From assembly GCA_910579465.1 (NCBI GenBank), contig CAJTUB010000001.1, positions 496,001 through 560,000 of the forward strand: DNA of 64,000 nucleotides, read 5' to 3'. Under the pieces are notes generated by a model that worked only from the letters and a program-made list of their open reading frames with translations, ran no database searches and was not told the DNA's origin. Numbering within the stretch: the stretch's first letter is position 1; each line of letters opens with the position of its first letter. Shown here in pieces: positions 41,456-49,175 of the stretch. The position numbers were made by a program, and so were the translations under genes. The DNA is from an uncultured Lachnospiraceae bacterium. GTDB lineage: Bacteria > Bacillota > Clostridia > Lachnospirales > Lachnospiraceae.

Positions 41456-43240
41456 ATGGAAGCTTATTTTAACATGACAATTGCGCAGCTGAAAGAGGAG
41501 GCAAAGAAACGCGGAATCAAGGGAGTTTCTGCTATGAAAAAGCAGGAGCTGGCAGAGCTTCTTTTAAAGGAGGACCAGAAGGCTGCACAAAAGAAGGCAG
41601 TACAGGAGGAGAAGACCGAAAAGAAAAATGCGGAGAGAACCATGCCTGTGGACAAGCCTGCTCCTGCAGATAAGCCTGTGCCTGCGGATAAACCTGCCGG
41701 GGAGGCTCCGAGGTATGAGGCGCAGCCGGAGCGGAGGCCGGTACGGCAGAATGCAGGGGGTCAGGAGCGTCCGTCCGGAAGACCGCAGAGTCAGAGAACC
41801 GCTCCGAGACAGGAATATATGTCCGGGAGGCCGCAGTCACGGAATACAGGAGCAGGCCAGGAGCGTCCGTCCGGAAGGCCGCAGGTACAGGGGACGGGTA
41901 CCGGTCAGGAGCGTCCGTCCGGAAGACCGCAGGTACAAATGGGGACCGGGCAGGAACGTCTGACGGGAAGACCGCAGCCGCGGACTGCAGGCATGGGGCA
42001 GGAACGTACATCCGGGAGAATGGGGCAGCAGACGTCCGGGGAAGGAGCGTCCAACGAGACTTCGTACCAGCCGCGTTTTGAGCCAGACAAGGTTACACCG
42101 TCAGATATCCAGAGTCTGGACAGCGGGGAGACACGTTCCGGTATTTTAGAGATTATGCCGGAGAACTTTGGCTTTATCCGCTGTGACAATTACCTTCCGG
42201 GGGAAAATGATGTCTATGTTTCTCCTTCACAAATCCGTCGTTTCGGTTTGAGAACAGGAGATATTATCTGCGGGAATACGAAGATAAGGATGCAGGGAGA
42301 GAAGTTCAGCGCCTTGCTCTATATTAAAAATGTGAACGGGATTCCGGTGGACGAGCTTGTAAAACGGAAGCGGTTTGAAGACCTGACGCCGATTTTCCCG
42401 AATGAACGCATTCATCTGGAAACGCCGGGTTGCAGCCTGTCCATGCGTATGGTGGATTTGATTTCCCCGATTGGGAAGGGACAGCGAGGCATGATTGTTT
42501 CCCAGCCGAAGGCAGGAAAAACGACTCTCTTAAAGCAGATTGCAAAGGCGATTACGACAAATCATCCGGATATGAACATGATTATTCTTCTGATTGACGA
42601 GCGTCCGGAGGAGGTAACGGACATCAAGGAGTCGATTGAAGGAAAGACCGTGGAGGTAATTTACTCTACCTTTGACGAGCTTCCGGAGAACCATAAGCGG
42701 GTTTCCGAAATGGTAATCGAGCGTGCAAAGCGTCTGGTAGAGCAGAAGCGGGACGTGGTGATTTTGCTTGACAGCATTACCCGTCTGGCACGCGCCTACA
42801 ATCTTACGATTCCGGCAAGTGGCAGGACCTTATCCGGCGGTCTTGACCCGGCAGCCCTTCATATGCCGAAAAAGTTTTTCGGCGCGGCAAGAAATATGCG
42901 CGAGGGCGGCAGCCTTACGATTCTGGCAACGGCGCTGGTAGAGACCGGGAGCCGTATGGACGACGTGGTATTCGAGGAATTTAAAGGAACCGGCAACATG
43001 GAGCTGCAGCTGGACCGGAACCTTTCCGAGCGCAGGGTATTCCCGGCGATTGATCTGCCGCGTTCGAGCACACGGCGGGATGATTTGCTTCTGACAAAGG
43101 AGGAGCAGGAGGCAATCTCTATCATTCGTAAAATGTTCAGCAATTCTAAGGCAGAGGAGTCCATGGAAAATATTATGCGTACGTTCCAAAATACGAAGAA
43201 TAATGCGGAGTTTGTTGAAATGATTAAAAAGTACCGATAA
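41456..43240 (+). CDS. rho: Transcription termination factor Rho
   Basis: A 594-aa hexameric RNA helicase that ends transcription. Order of parts: Rho N-terminal SAP-like domain (MTIAQLKEEAKKRGIKGVSA, 6-45), a Lys/Glu-rich coil, a Gln/Arg/Gly/Pro-rich disordered stretch (about 75-205) with repeated QERPSGRPQ-like units, a cold-shock RNA-binding domain (GILEIMPENFGFIR), and the ATPase core: Walker A SQPKAGKTTLLK, ILLIDERPEEVTD, R-loop and Q-loop region (GALDPAALHMPKKFFGAARN-like). It is longer than the usual ~420 aa because of the insertion. GAGGAGG precedes the ATG. Confidence 0.96.
   Translation: MEAYFNMTIAQLKEEAKKRGIKGVSAMKKQELAELLLKEDQKAAQKKAVQEEKTEKKNAERTMPVDKPAPADKPVPADKPAGEAPRYEAQPERRPVRQNAGGQERPSGRPQSQRTAPRQEYMSGRPQSRNTGAGQERPSGRPQVQGTGTGQERPSGRPQVQMGTGQERLTGRPQPRTAGMGQERTSGRMGQQTSGEGASNETSYQPRFEPDKVTPSDIQSLDSGETRSGILEIMPENFGFIRCDNYLPGENDVYVSPSQIRRFGLRTGDIICGNTKIRMQGEKFSALLYIKNVNGIPVDELVKRKRFEDLTPIFPNERIHLETPGCSLSMRMVDLISPIGKGQRGMIVSQPKAGKTTLLKQIAKAITTNHPDMNMIILLIDERPEEVTDIKESIEGKTVEVIYSTFDELPENHKRVSEMVIERAKRLVEQKRDVVILLDSITRLARAYNLTIPASGRTLSGGLDPAALHMPKKFFGAARNMREGGSLTILATALVETGSRMDDVVFEEFKGTGNMELQLDRNLSERRVFPAIDLPRSSTRRDDLLLTKEEQEAISIIRKMFSNSKAEESMENIMRTFQNTKNNAEFVEMIKKYR
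41755..42020 (+). repeat. Repeats coding the disordered Rho linker
   Basis: Units related to GQERPSGRPQ, about 13-19 codons long, occur five to six times in the rho gene (GGQERPSGRPQSQ, RQEYMSGRPQSR, GQERPSGRPQVQ twice, GQERLTGRPQPR, GQERTSGRMG). Confidence 0.8.
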
Positions 43241-43273
43241 AGTCAAAATAGGAAGAGGAAAAGGAGAAAAGCG

Positions 43274-43948
43274 ATGGCTGCAATTGACAATGACTGGCTT
43301 CCTGCAGTGAATGCAGAGTTTAAGAAGCCTTATTATGCACAGTTATATCAGTTTGTAAAAGAGGAGTATTCCAAGACGTTGGTTTTCCCGCCTGCGGACG
43401 AGATTTTTTCCGCCCTGCATCTGACCCCTCTGTCGAAGGTAAAGGTAGTAATTATCGGACAGGACCCGTATCATAATGTCGGACAGGCCCACGGACTTTG
43501 CTTTTCCGTAAGACCGGATGTGGAGGTTCCGCCGTCTCTGGTTAATATTTATAAGGAGCTGCAGACGGACTGCGGTTGCCGGATTCCGAACAACGGCTAT
43601 CTTGTAAAGTGGGCAGAGCAGGGCGTGCTTCTTCTGAATACCGTGCTGACTGTCCGCGCACATCAGGCGAACTCCCACAAGGGACAGGGCTGGGAGAAGT
43701 TTACCGATGCGATTATACAGGCAGTCAATGAACAGGACCGCCCGATTGTTTATCTTCTCTGGGGTCGTCCGGCGCAGAGCAAGATGCCGATGCTGACGAA
43801 TCCGAAGCATAAGGTGCTTACCGCGCCTCATCCGAGTCCGCTTTCTGCAAGCAGAGGCTTCTTTGGCTGCCGGCATTTTTCGCAGGCGAATGCATTTTTA
43901 GAGGAGAACGGCTTAGAGCCGATTGACTGGCAGATTGAAGATGTGTAA
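43274..43948 (+). CDS. ung: Uracil-DNA glycosylase
   Basis: A 224-aa family-1 uracil-DNA glycosylase, which removes uracil from DNA. Motif A VVIIGQDPYHNVGQAHGLCFSV contains the catalytic Asp and His; motif B is HPSPLSASRGFFGCRHFSQAN. WAEQGVLLLNTVLTVR is also typical. It follows rho by 33 bp with AAAAGGAG before the ATG, and may be read from the rho promoter. Confidence 0.97.
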   Translation: MAAIDNDWLPAVNAEFKKPYYAQLYQFVKEEYSKTLVFPPADEIFSALHLTPLSKVKVVIIGQDPYHNVGQAHGLCFSVRPDVEVPPSLVNIYKELQTDCGCRIPNNGYLVKWAEQGVLLLNTVLTVRAHQANSHKGQGWEKFTDAIIQAVNEQDRPIVYLLWGRPAQSKMPMLTNPKHKVLTAPHPSPLSASRGFFGCRHFSQANAFLEENGLEPIDWQIEDV

Positions 43949-43992
43949 AGAACCAGAGGTTTATTTTGTTTATCAGGAGGTAAGAGAGAAAG

Positions 43993-45000
43993 ATGGAAAA
44001 AGAGATACTGTTTGATGAAGGTTTCAGAGGAAACAGATATATTGTTCAAAACGGTAAGGTTTTGGTAGAAAAGGCAGCCGGATTCGCCGATTTGCCAAAT
44101 GAAATCCCAAATACAACCGATACCAGATTTGCGAGCGCGTCAGCGGGTAAGGTGTTTGTTGCGACAGGCATCCTGCAGCTGATAGAACAGGGGAAAATAG
44201 AGTTTGAGGATACCTTAGGGAAGCTCCTGGATATTGAGCTGAATGAGATTGACAAGGATGTTACCGTAAGACAGCTTTTGACGCATACGTCGGGTGTTCC
44301 CGATTATTTTGATGAAAGCGTCATGGAGGAATATGAGGAGTTATGGACAGACTATCCGAATTATAAAATCAGGCACAACAATGATTTGCTTCCGTTGTTT
44401 ATCAACAAACCGATGATGTATCCGAAGGGAGAAAGGTTCCAGTACAATAACTCTGGTTATGTACTGCTTGCAGCGATACTTGAGAAGGTTACCGGAATGT
44501 TTTTTGACGAATATCTGAAAGCCAATGTGTTTGATGTATGCGGCATGGCTTCGACCGGCTACTATGAGCTGGACAAGCTGCCGTCCCGGTGTGCGAATAA
44601 TTACATTTATTGTGCCGGAACCAACGAATATCGTACCAACATATTTTCTGTTGACGTCAAAGGGACAGGGGCAGGCGGCGCATTTATTACCGTAAAGGAT
44701 ATCGTCAGCTTTTGGACTGCCTTGTCAGAGGGAAGGCTGCTTTCCAGGGAATTGGTCTCCGGTATGCTCAGTAAGCAGAGCGGGGACGGCTCCGATGCGG
44801 AAGAGGGATACTACGGCTATGGCGTATGGATTATCGATAACCCTGCGGGGAAGGACCTTGCTTATTTCCAGGGCTGTGACCCGGGCGTCAGTTTCTTTTC
44901 GGAGTACAATCCGAATAACGGCATTATTTCGGTGCTGGTAAGCAATTACGGAGATGATGTCTGGAAGGAAATGAGGAAGATAAGAGAGGCTCTTTATTAA
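43993..45000 (+). CDS. Serine hydrolase of the beta-lactamase/PBP4* family
   Basis: A 335-aa class-C-like hydrolase. The nucleophile motif is SAGK (Ser50, Lys53) in FASASAGKVFVATG, the second motif YNNSGYVLL (Tyr-Asn-Asn), and TSGVPDYFDESV is typical of the family. A late HTG-type motif is not clear (SFFSEYNPNNG). There is no signal peptide, so it likely acts inside the cell, as an esterase or peptidase rather than a resistance enzyme. AGGAGG lies well before the ATG. Confidence 0.9.
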   Translation: MEKEILFDEGFRGNRYIVQNGKVLVEKAAGFADLPNEIPNTTDTRFASASAGKVFVATGILQLIEQGKIEFEDTLGKLLDIELNEIDKDVTVRQLLTHTSGVPDYFDESVMEEYEELWTDYPNYKIRHNNDLLPLFINKPMMYPKGERFQYNNSGYVLLAAILEKVTGMFFDEYLKANVFDVCGMASTGYYELDKLPSRCANNYIYCAGTNEYRTNIFSVDVKGTGAGGAFITVKDIVSFWTALSEGRLLSRELVSGMLSKQSGDGSDAEEGYYGYGVWIIDNPAGKDLAYFQGCDPGVSFFSEYNPNNGIISVLVSNYGDDVWKEMRKIREALY

Positions 45001-45033
45001 GGAGAGGGGAGGTTTGAAGCGAAGGGGCGTGAT

Positions 45034-45345
45034 ATGAAGAAAGAATTTTTAGAACGGTTTCTTTTTCAAATGGAAGAATTGAAAAAGAAAAGTGATGGAG
45101 ATGCGGTTGTTTATGATGAATTTGGCGTCTACAATAAAGTCGTATACATTGAAAATGTATTATTAGAAGCAAGGGAACTGATAAAGCATGGGGAGAAGAG
45201 AATCGCATTAGAAAATATGTTGCAAAACATAAATGAGGTAGGAATTGTACTTGATGTAGATATCATTGCTTTAGCCCGGAAAGCATTTGGAGAAAATATT
45301 TCTTCTGATATCGAGGAGCTATTGGACGCGGTGACTTGCAAGTGA
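45034..45345 (+). CDS. MafI-like immunity protein (orphan)
   Basis: A 103-aa helical acidic protein (YIENVLLEARELIKHGEKRIALENMLQN in part, INEVGIVLDVDIIALARKAFG). The GE..IALE core with N.E..I resembles MafI-type immunity proteins of polymorphic toxins. No toxin gene is adjacent. GAAGCGAAGGGG precedes the ATG. It is followed 48 bp later by a second probable immunity gene. Confidence 0.6.
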   Translation: MKKEFLERFLFQMEELKKKSDGDAVVYDEFGVYNKVVYIENVLLEARELIKHGEKRIALENMLQNINEVGIVLDVDIIALARKAFGENISSDIEELLDAVTCK

Positions 45346-45393
45346 CAGAGGAGAAATTTTTTGTTAATATCAGTTGCAATAGAGGAATGCAAA

Positions 45394-45723
45394 ATGGACG
45401 ACATATATAAACTATGCAAAGAGATCGTGACCTGCTTGCAAAATGAAGATTATGATTTTCTTAATGAGCATAATGCATTATGCAGAGTATCAGAGGAAGA
45501 TATGAAAAGGGTTTTGCATGAATATGGAGGTTGCCTTTCAACAATTCCGAATGGAGAAGATACGTTGGATATATATAAGTATAATGATAATTCGGGATTA
45601 AAGGTTGATTTGGATTTATGGATTGATGGCAAAAGAAGTGATTTGACGCTGCAAATAGAAATTAAATTTGATAAAAATAATAAAATCAGTAGCTATATGA
45701 TATTAGATATTTTAGTAATGTGA
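45394..45723 (+). CDS. DUF7668-like protein (probable immunity protein)
   Basis: A 109-aa protein with a helical first half (MDDIYKLCKEIVTCLQNEDYD) and a beta-rich second half containing YGGCLSTIPNGEDTLDIY and VDLDLWIDGKRSDLTLQIEI. The LDLWxDxxxSDLTL core matches the DUF7668 family as I recall it, which often occurs in toxin-immunity loci. The start at 45394 follows GAGGAATGC. No partner toxin is near. Confidence 0.6.
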   Translation: MDDIYKLCKEIVTCLQNEDYDFLNEHNALCRVSEEDMKRVLHEYGGCLSTIPNGEDTLDIYKYNDNSGLKVDLDLWIDGKRSDLTLQIEIKFDKNNKISSYMILDILVM

Positions 45724-45796
45724 AAATATCTGCTGCAGAGCAGTGTTTATTGCAGCAGTATAAGTGAAAGGTTTGTGAAAAGGAGGGCAGTTTCAT

Positions 45797-46549
45797 ATGG
45801 ATACCCGCAATATTACAGAAGCTTATTATTCCTGCTGGCTTGGTTCGTCTGAAAATCTGTTTTCTGCCAGTCCGGCTGTTACATATCTTTATTCAGCGGA
45901 ACGGAATAAGGTGCAGACCGGTTACGGACAGCAGTTTGACCTGTGGGCGCTTGTAACCTCTGACAAGCTCTTTCTTTCCTATGGCGATGCCGCCAGTGCT
46001 AAAATAGAAGAATTAAAGGCTGTGCTGGATGGATATTGTCCGGCAGAAGAGGCGGCACAAAAAATCGAAAGAATATATGGCTGCAGACCGTGGCATAGTG
46101 TCAAGTATGTGTTCCGGCAGGTGCAGGCAGATGGGGCAGCAGCAAGATGCCTGTGTTCTGAGGATTATCCGGCGTATGAAGCTTTTTTCCGGAAGAATAA
46201 TCCGGACTGCAGTAATGTTTCCTGGCTGAAGGAATATTTTGAGGAGATGGTAGCAGAAAATCTGTGCTGCGGAGTTTTTCTGGACGGGGAGGTTGTAAGC
46301 TGTACGGACTCTCCTTCAGTGCCTTATATGACAGATATGGTCAGGGAAGTCGGAATCCATACGCTGGCCGGAGAGCGTGGGAAAGGGTATGCAAAAGCCG
46401 CCTGCCGTCTTTGTGTAAACGAGATACTGAAAAACGGAAAGTGCCCGGTATGGTCAGCCGATGCCGAGAATACCGGGTCACGGATATTAGCGGAGCGTTC
46501 AGGGTTTGTACCCTTTGCAGATTGCCTTTTTTTGAGTTTAGTCCAGTGA
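45797..46549 (+). CDS. GNAT-family acetyltransferase
   Basis: A 250-aa protein with an N-terminal domain of unknown use and a C-terminal GNAT fold (about 145-250). The acetyl-CoA loop is seen in VGIHTLAGERGKGYAKAAC, and VWSADAENTGSRILAERSGFVP is the usual last strand-helix. Substrate unknown. AAAAGGAGGG precedes the ATG. Its 3' end overlaps the convergent flavodoxin-like gene by 12 bp. Confidence 0.88.
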   Translation: MDTRNITEAYYSCWLGSSENLFSASPAVTYLYSAERNKVQTGYGQQFDLWALVTSDKLFLSYGDAASAKIEELKAVLDGYCPAEEAAQKIERIYGCRPWHSVKYVFRQVQADGAAARCLCSEDYPAYEAFFRKNNPDCSNVSWLKEYFEEMVAENLCCGVFLDGEVVSCTDSPSVPYMTDMVREVGIHTLAGERGKGYAKAACRLCVNEILKNGKCPVWSADAENTGSRILAERSGFVPFADCLFLSLVQ

Positions 46550-47866
46550 GAAGGTAACGGTTACATTGCCGTCGCCGAGGAGTTCTTTCAGCTGTGCCTG
46601 TGTAATACCGTCTATTTTTCCAATCGGGGTAAGGCTCCAGGAGTTTTTGTCATAGTAAATGACAAGGGAACTGCCCTGATATAAAATAATGTCTCCCGGT
46701 CCTGTTGTGAGCTGCTCGTCATTTCTCGGAAGCGGGGTGCCGACAGGGCCGACTTTTTCCATGCTGGCGTAGTCCTGCATGTCAATCGTAACAGGAGCCT
46801 TGGCAAGCAGCTCTTTTAATGCCGCGGTCGAGGAATTGTCCGCTAAGGACGCCGTTAAAACCGTGTCTCCGATGGTAAGCTTCATGGTGTCCTCCTTCTG
46901 ACTGAGTTCAAGTTCCCTTATCCAGTCCTCTAATGTACTGCGGGAGGCATTGCTGGCAATGCGCCTGCCGTCCTTCCAGACTGCGTCCGGCGCCAAGGCA
47001 TGGAGATTGCGTGCGCTGGAGCCGATCGGACTGCTGCCGGAGGTACAGAACGGAATCAGCGTCTTGCCGGAAAAGGAACCGCTTTCTAAAAACGTGCTGA
47101 TAATCTTCGGCGCCTGTCCGTGCCAGATCGGGTAGCCGATAAAAATCGTATCGTACTGTGCAAGGTTTTCTACGGCTCCGGAAATAGCAGGGCGTGCCTG
47201 TGGGTCATTCTGCTCGCGATTGGCGCGGCAGTCTGTGTGATAGTCCAAATCGGCTGCGGTATACGGTATCTCGGGCTGAATCTCGTACAGGTCAGCTGTA
47301 AGGATATCGCCTAAAAGCGCCGCTATGTTCCCGGTATTGCCTGTTGCCGAAAAATAGGCGACTAGGATTTTAGTTTCCTGCTCCAGAGCTGGTGTCGGCG
47401 TCGGAAGCTGTGTCGGTTCGGAAGTCGGAGCTGGTGTTGCTGTTAGTGCCTGTGTCGGTTCCGGAGCCGGTGTTGTTGTTAGTGCCTGTGTCGGTTCCGG
47501 AGCCGGTGTTGCTGTTAGTGCCTGCGTTGGTTCTGAAGTCGGTGTCAGAGCCGCTGCCTGCGTTAGTTCCGGAGTTGGTGTCAGAGCCGCTGCCTGCGTT
47601 GGTTCCGGAGTTGGTGTCAGAGCTGGCGTCTGCGTTGGTTCCGGAGCCGGTGTTGCTGTTAGTGTCTGTGTTGGTCCGGAAGCCGGAGTCAGAGTCGGTG
47701 ACTGTGTTGGTTCTGAAGTCGGTGTCAGAATTGCTGCCTGCGTCGGTTCCGCAGTTGGCGTCAGAGCTGGTGTGAGAGAAACCTCCTGTCCTTTTCCACA
47801 GGCGGCAAGTGAAAAAATAAATACAAAAGCCAAAATCATAAAATAAAGTCGTTTTCTTTTCATCAT
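46538..47866 (-). CDS. Flavodoxin/cyclophilin-like fusion lipoprotein
   Basis: A 442-aa exported lipoprotein: signal with lipobox SLAAC (Cys23), a long Thr/Pro/Glu-rich repeat linker (about 30-165), a flavodoxin domain with FMN-phosphate loop VAYFSATGNTGNIA and IFIGYPIWHGQAPKI, then a C-terminal cyclophilin-like barrel (MKLTIGDTVLTASLADNSSTAALKELL in part ... GDIILYQGSSLVIYYD). The same two domains are known joined or neighbouring in anaerobes. It probably carries electrons at the cell surface. The start at 47866 is 8 bp after the cupin gene's stop, so the two are co-transcribed. Confidence 0.88.
   Translation of the reverse strand: MMKRKRLYFMILAFVFIFSLAACGKGQEVSLTPALTPTAEPTQAAILTPTSEPTQSPTLTPASGPTQTLTATPAPEPTQTPALTPTPEPTQAAALTPTPELTQAAALTPTSEPTQALTATPAPEPTQALTTTPAPEPTQALTATPAPTSEPTQLPTPTPALEQETKILVAYFSATGNTGNIAALLGDILTADLYEIQPEIPYTAADLDYHTDCRANREQNDPQARPAISGAVENLAQYDTIFIGYPIWHGQAPKIISTFLESGSFSGKTLIPFCTSGSSPIGSSARNLHALAPDAVWKDGRRIASNASRSTLEDWIRELELSQKEDTMKLTIGDTVLTASLADNSSTAALKELLAKAPVTIDMQDYASMEKVGPVGTPLPRNDEQLTTGPGDIILYQGSSLVIYYDKNSWSLTPIGKIDGITQAQLKELLGDGNVTVTFSLD
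47392..47785 (-). repeat. PTPEPTQ-type repeat linker
   Basis: About ten units of 12-13 codons ending EPTQ (for example LTPTPEPTQAAA, LTATPAPEPTQA) form the extracellular spacer of the flavodoxin-like lipoprotein. Near-identical DNA copies make length change by slippage likely. Confidence 0.85.
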
Positions 47867-47874
47867 AAGGAAGT

Positions 47875-48312
47875 TCACTCCAATCTTAAATAATTCTTGT
47901 CGTCTACCGGCTCCAGCCACTCATTGGAGGTTTCTTCGCCTGGTACTTCGACGGCAATATGGGAAAACCAGCTGTCCTTTTTGGCACCATGCCAGTGCTT
48001 TACCTCCGGCGGGATTGTAATGACGGTTCCTGCCGTAAGGGAGACGGGCGGTTGTCCTTCTTCCTGATACCAGCCCTCGCCCGCGGTGCAGATTAAAAGC
48101 TGTCCGCCTCCGCTTTTGGCGTGATGGATATGCCAGTGGTTGCGGCAGCCCGGCTCAAAGGTGATGTTTGCGAGAAATACAGCCGTTTCCTGCGGGTTTG
48201 TCAATGGCTTTAAATAGGAATTGCCGATAAAGTATTCGGAAAAGGCTTCGTTCAAACTGCCTTTTCCAAATACATTTTCTTTTTCAAATGCTTCATAAGA
48301 GAAATGTTTCAT
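47875..48312 (-). CDS. Cupin-domain protein
   Basis: A 145-aa single cupin barrel. The two cupin motifs are seen: FEPGCRNHWHIHHAKSGGGQLLICTAGEG and a later GTVITIPPEVKHWHGAKKDSWFSH. The His cluster (HWHIHH, KHWH) can hold a metal. Related proteins lie near flavodoxin genes and are sometimes carboxymuconolactone-type or quercetinase-like; no substrate can be named. GGAGG precedes the ATG. Confidence 0.88.
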   Translation of the reverse strand: MKHFSYEAFEKENVFGKGSLNEAFSEYFIGNSYLKPLTNPQETAVFLANITFEPGCRNHWHIHHAKSGGGQLLICTAGEGWYQEEGQPPVSLTAGTVITIPPEVKHWHGAKKDSWFSHIAVEVPGEETSNEWLEPVDDKNYLRLE

Positions 48313-48444
48313 AAGTTCTTAGGCCTCCTTTGTTTTCTTCCGGAATATCTATAGTATAATGCAGAAGGAAAAAAATAGCGAATACTTATAAACTATCATA
48401 TGCTATGCCTTTCAGGCATTTTGCAGTTTTGATAAAAAAGAAAC

Positions 48445-48882
48445 TTAGTCTCCGGAAGCATCTGCCGCTGCCTTTGTCGGATGAATGGTTCCGCGTGGAT
48501 GTTTTGGCGGGGCATAAACGGAATAGAGCTTGAGAGGACAGCCGCCGGTGTTAATGATATTGTGCCATGTGCAGGCGGGAACAAACACAGCGTCGCCTGC
48601 ACTGATACATTTCCGGAAGCTTAAATTTTCTTTGCAGGTTCCCATTGTTACCAGAGCCTCGCCTGATTCCAGGCGGAGGAACTGGTCAGTATCCGGATGT
48701 AGTTCAAGTCCGATTTCACCGCCTGCCGGGATACACATCAGGGTCAGCTGGAGGTGGCAGCCGGTCCAGAGCGCTGTCCGGAAATTTTCATTATGGCAGA
48801 CTGCCTGTTCCATATCTACGGTAAACGATTCGGGACCGTAGTCTGTGATACATGACTTCATACAATTGTTTTTTTGATGCAT
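48445..48882 (-). CDS. Cupin-domain protein
   Basis: A 145-aa cupin, separate from the previous one by sequence. Metal-site motifs: PAGGEIGLELHPDTDQFLRLESGE and AVFVPACTWHNIINTG. It lacks the second His of the first motif pair common in sugar isomerases, so its role is uncertain. GAAGGGA lies about 9 nt before the ATG. It reads in the same direction as the cupin-flavodoxin pair, 132 bp upstream of it. Confidence 0.85.
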   Translation of the reverse strand: MHQKNNCMKSCITDYGPESFTVDMEQAVCHNENFRTALWTGCHLQLTLMCIPAGGEIGLELHPDTDQFLRLESGEALVTMGTCKENLSFRKCISAGDAVFVPACTWHNIINTGGCPLKLYSVYAPPKHPRGTIHPTKAAADASGD

Positions 48883-49058
48883 AGGAGACTATCCCTTCTT
48901 TTTTATTTTGCTGCTTTTATTTTATGAAACAGCAGGGATGATGTGATTGTGAAGAACAGCAGAATGCCGGATACGGTAGTCTTTGGAACTTTTAAGGCGG
49001 CTGAAAAAGTTCCAGAAGTTCAAGAATATAAAAAATACTGGCTTTTTTTTACACCTTG

Positions 49059-49067
49059 TGGTATAAT
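49059..49067 (+). promoter_or_regulatory. Extended -10 promoter of pnp
   Basis: TGGTATAAT (49059-49067), an extended -10, without a clear -35. A stem GGAACTTTT/AAAAGTTCC lies some 45 bp upstream. It gives a leader of about 100 nt before pnp. Confidence 0.5.
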
Positions 49068-49175
49068 AAGAATTTAGCGGAGATTAATTCCGAGACTTCT
49101 GAAAAGCATAGCGATATCCGGTGTGTTTTTCAGTTGTTTCGGTGTCTCCGCATGAGAAATGAAAGGAGATTCAAA

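Noticed and set aside
41755..42020. CRISPR-like spaced repeats
   Set aside because: Repeats are in frame inside rho, with unequal spacing and no unique spacers; they code for a linker.
47392..47775. Plus-strand frame with VSEPVLLLVPVSVPE-like repeats
   Set aside because: It is the complement of the PTPEPTQ stalk coding region, which has a signal peptide and real domains.
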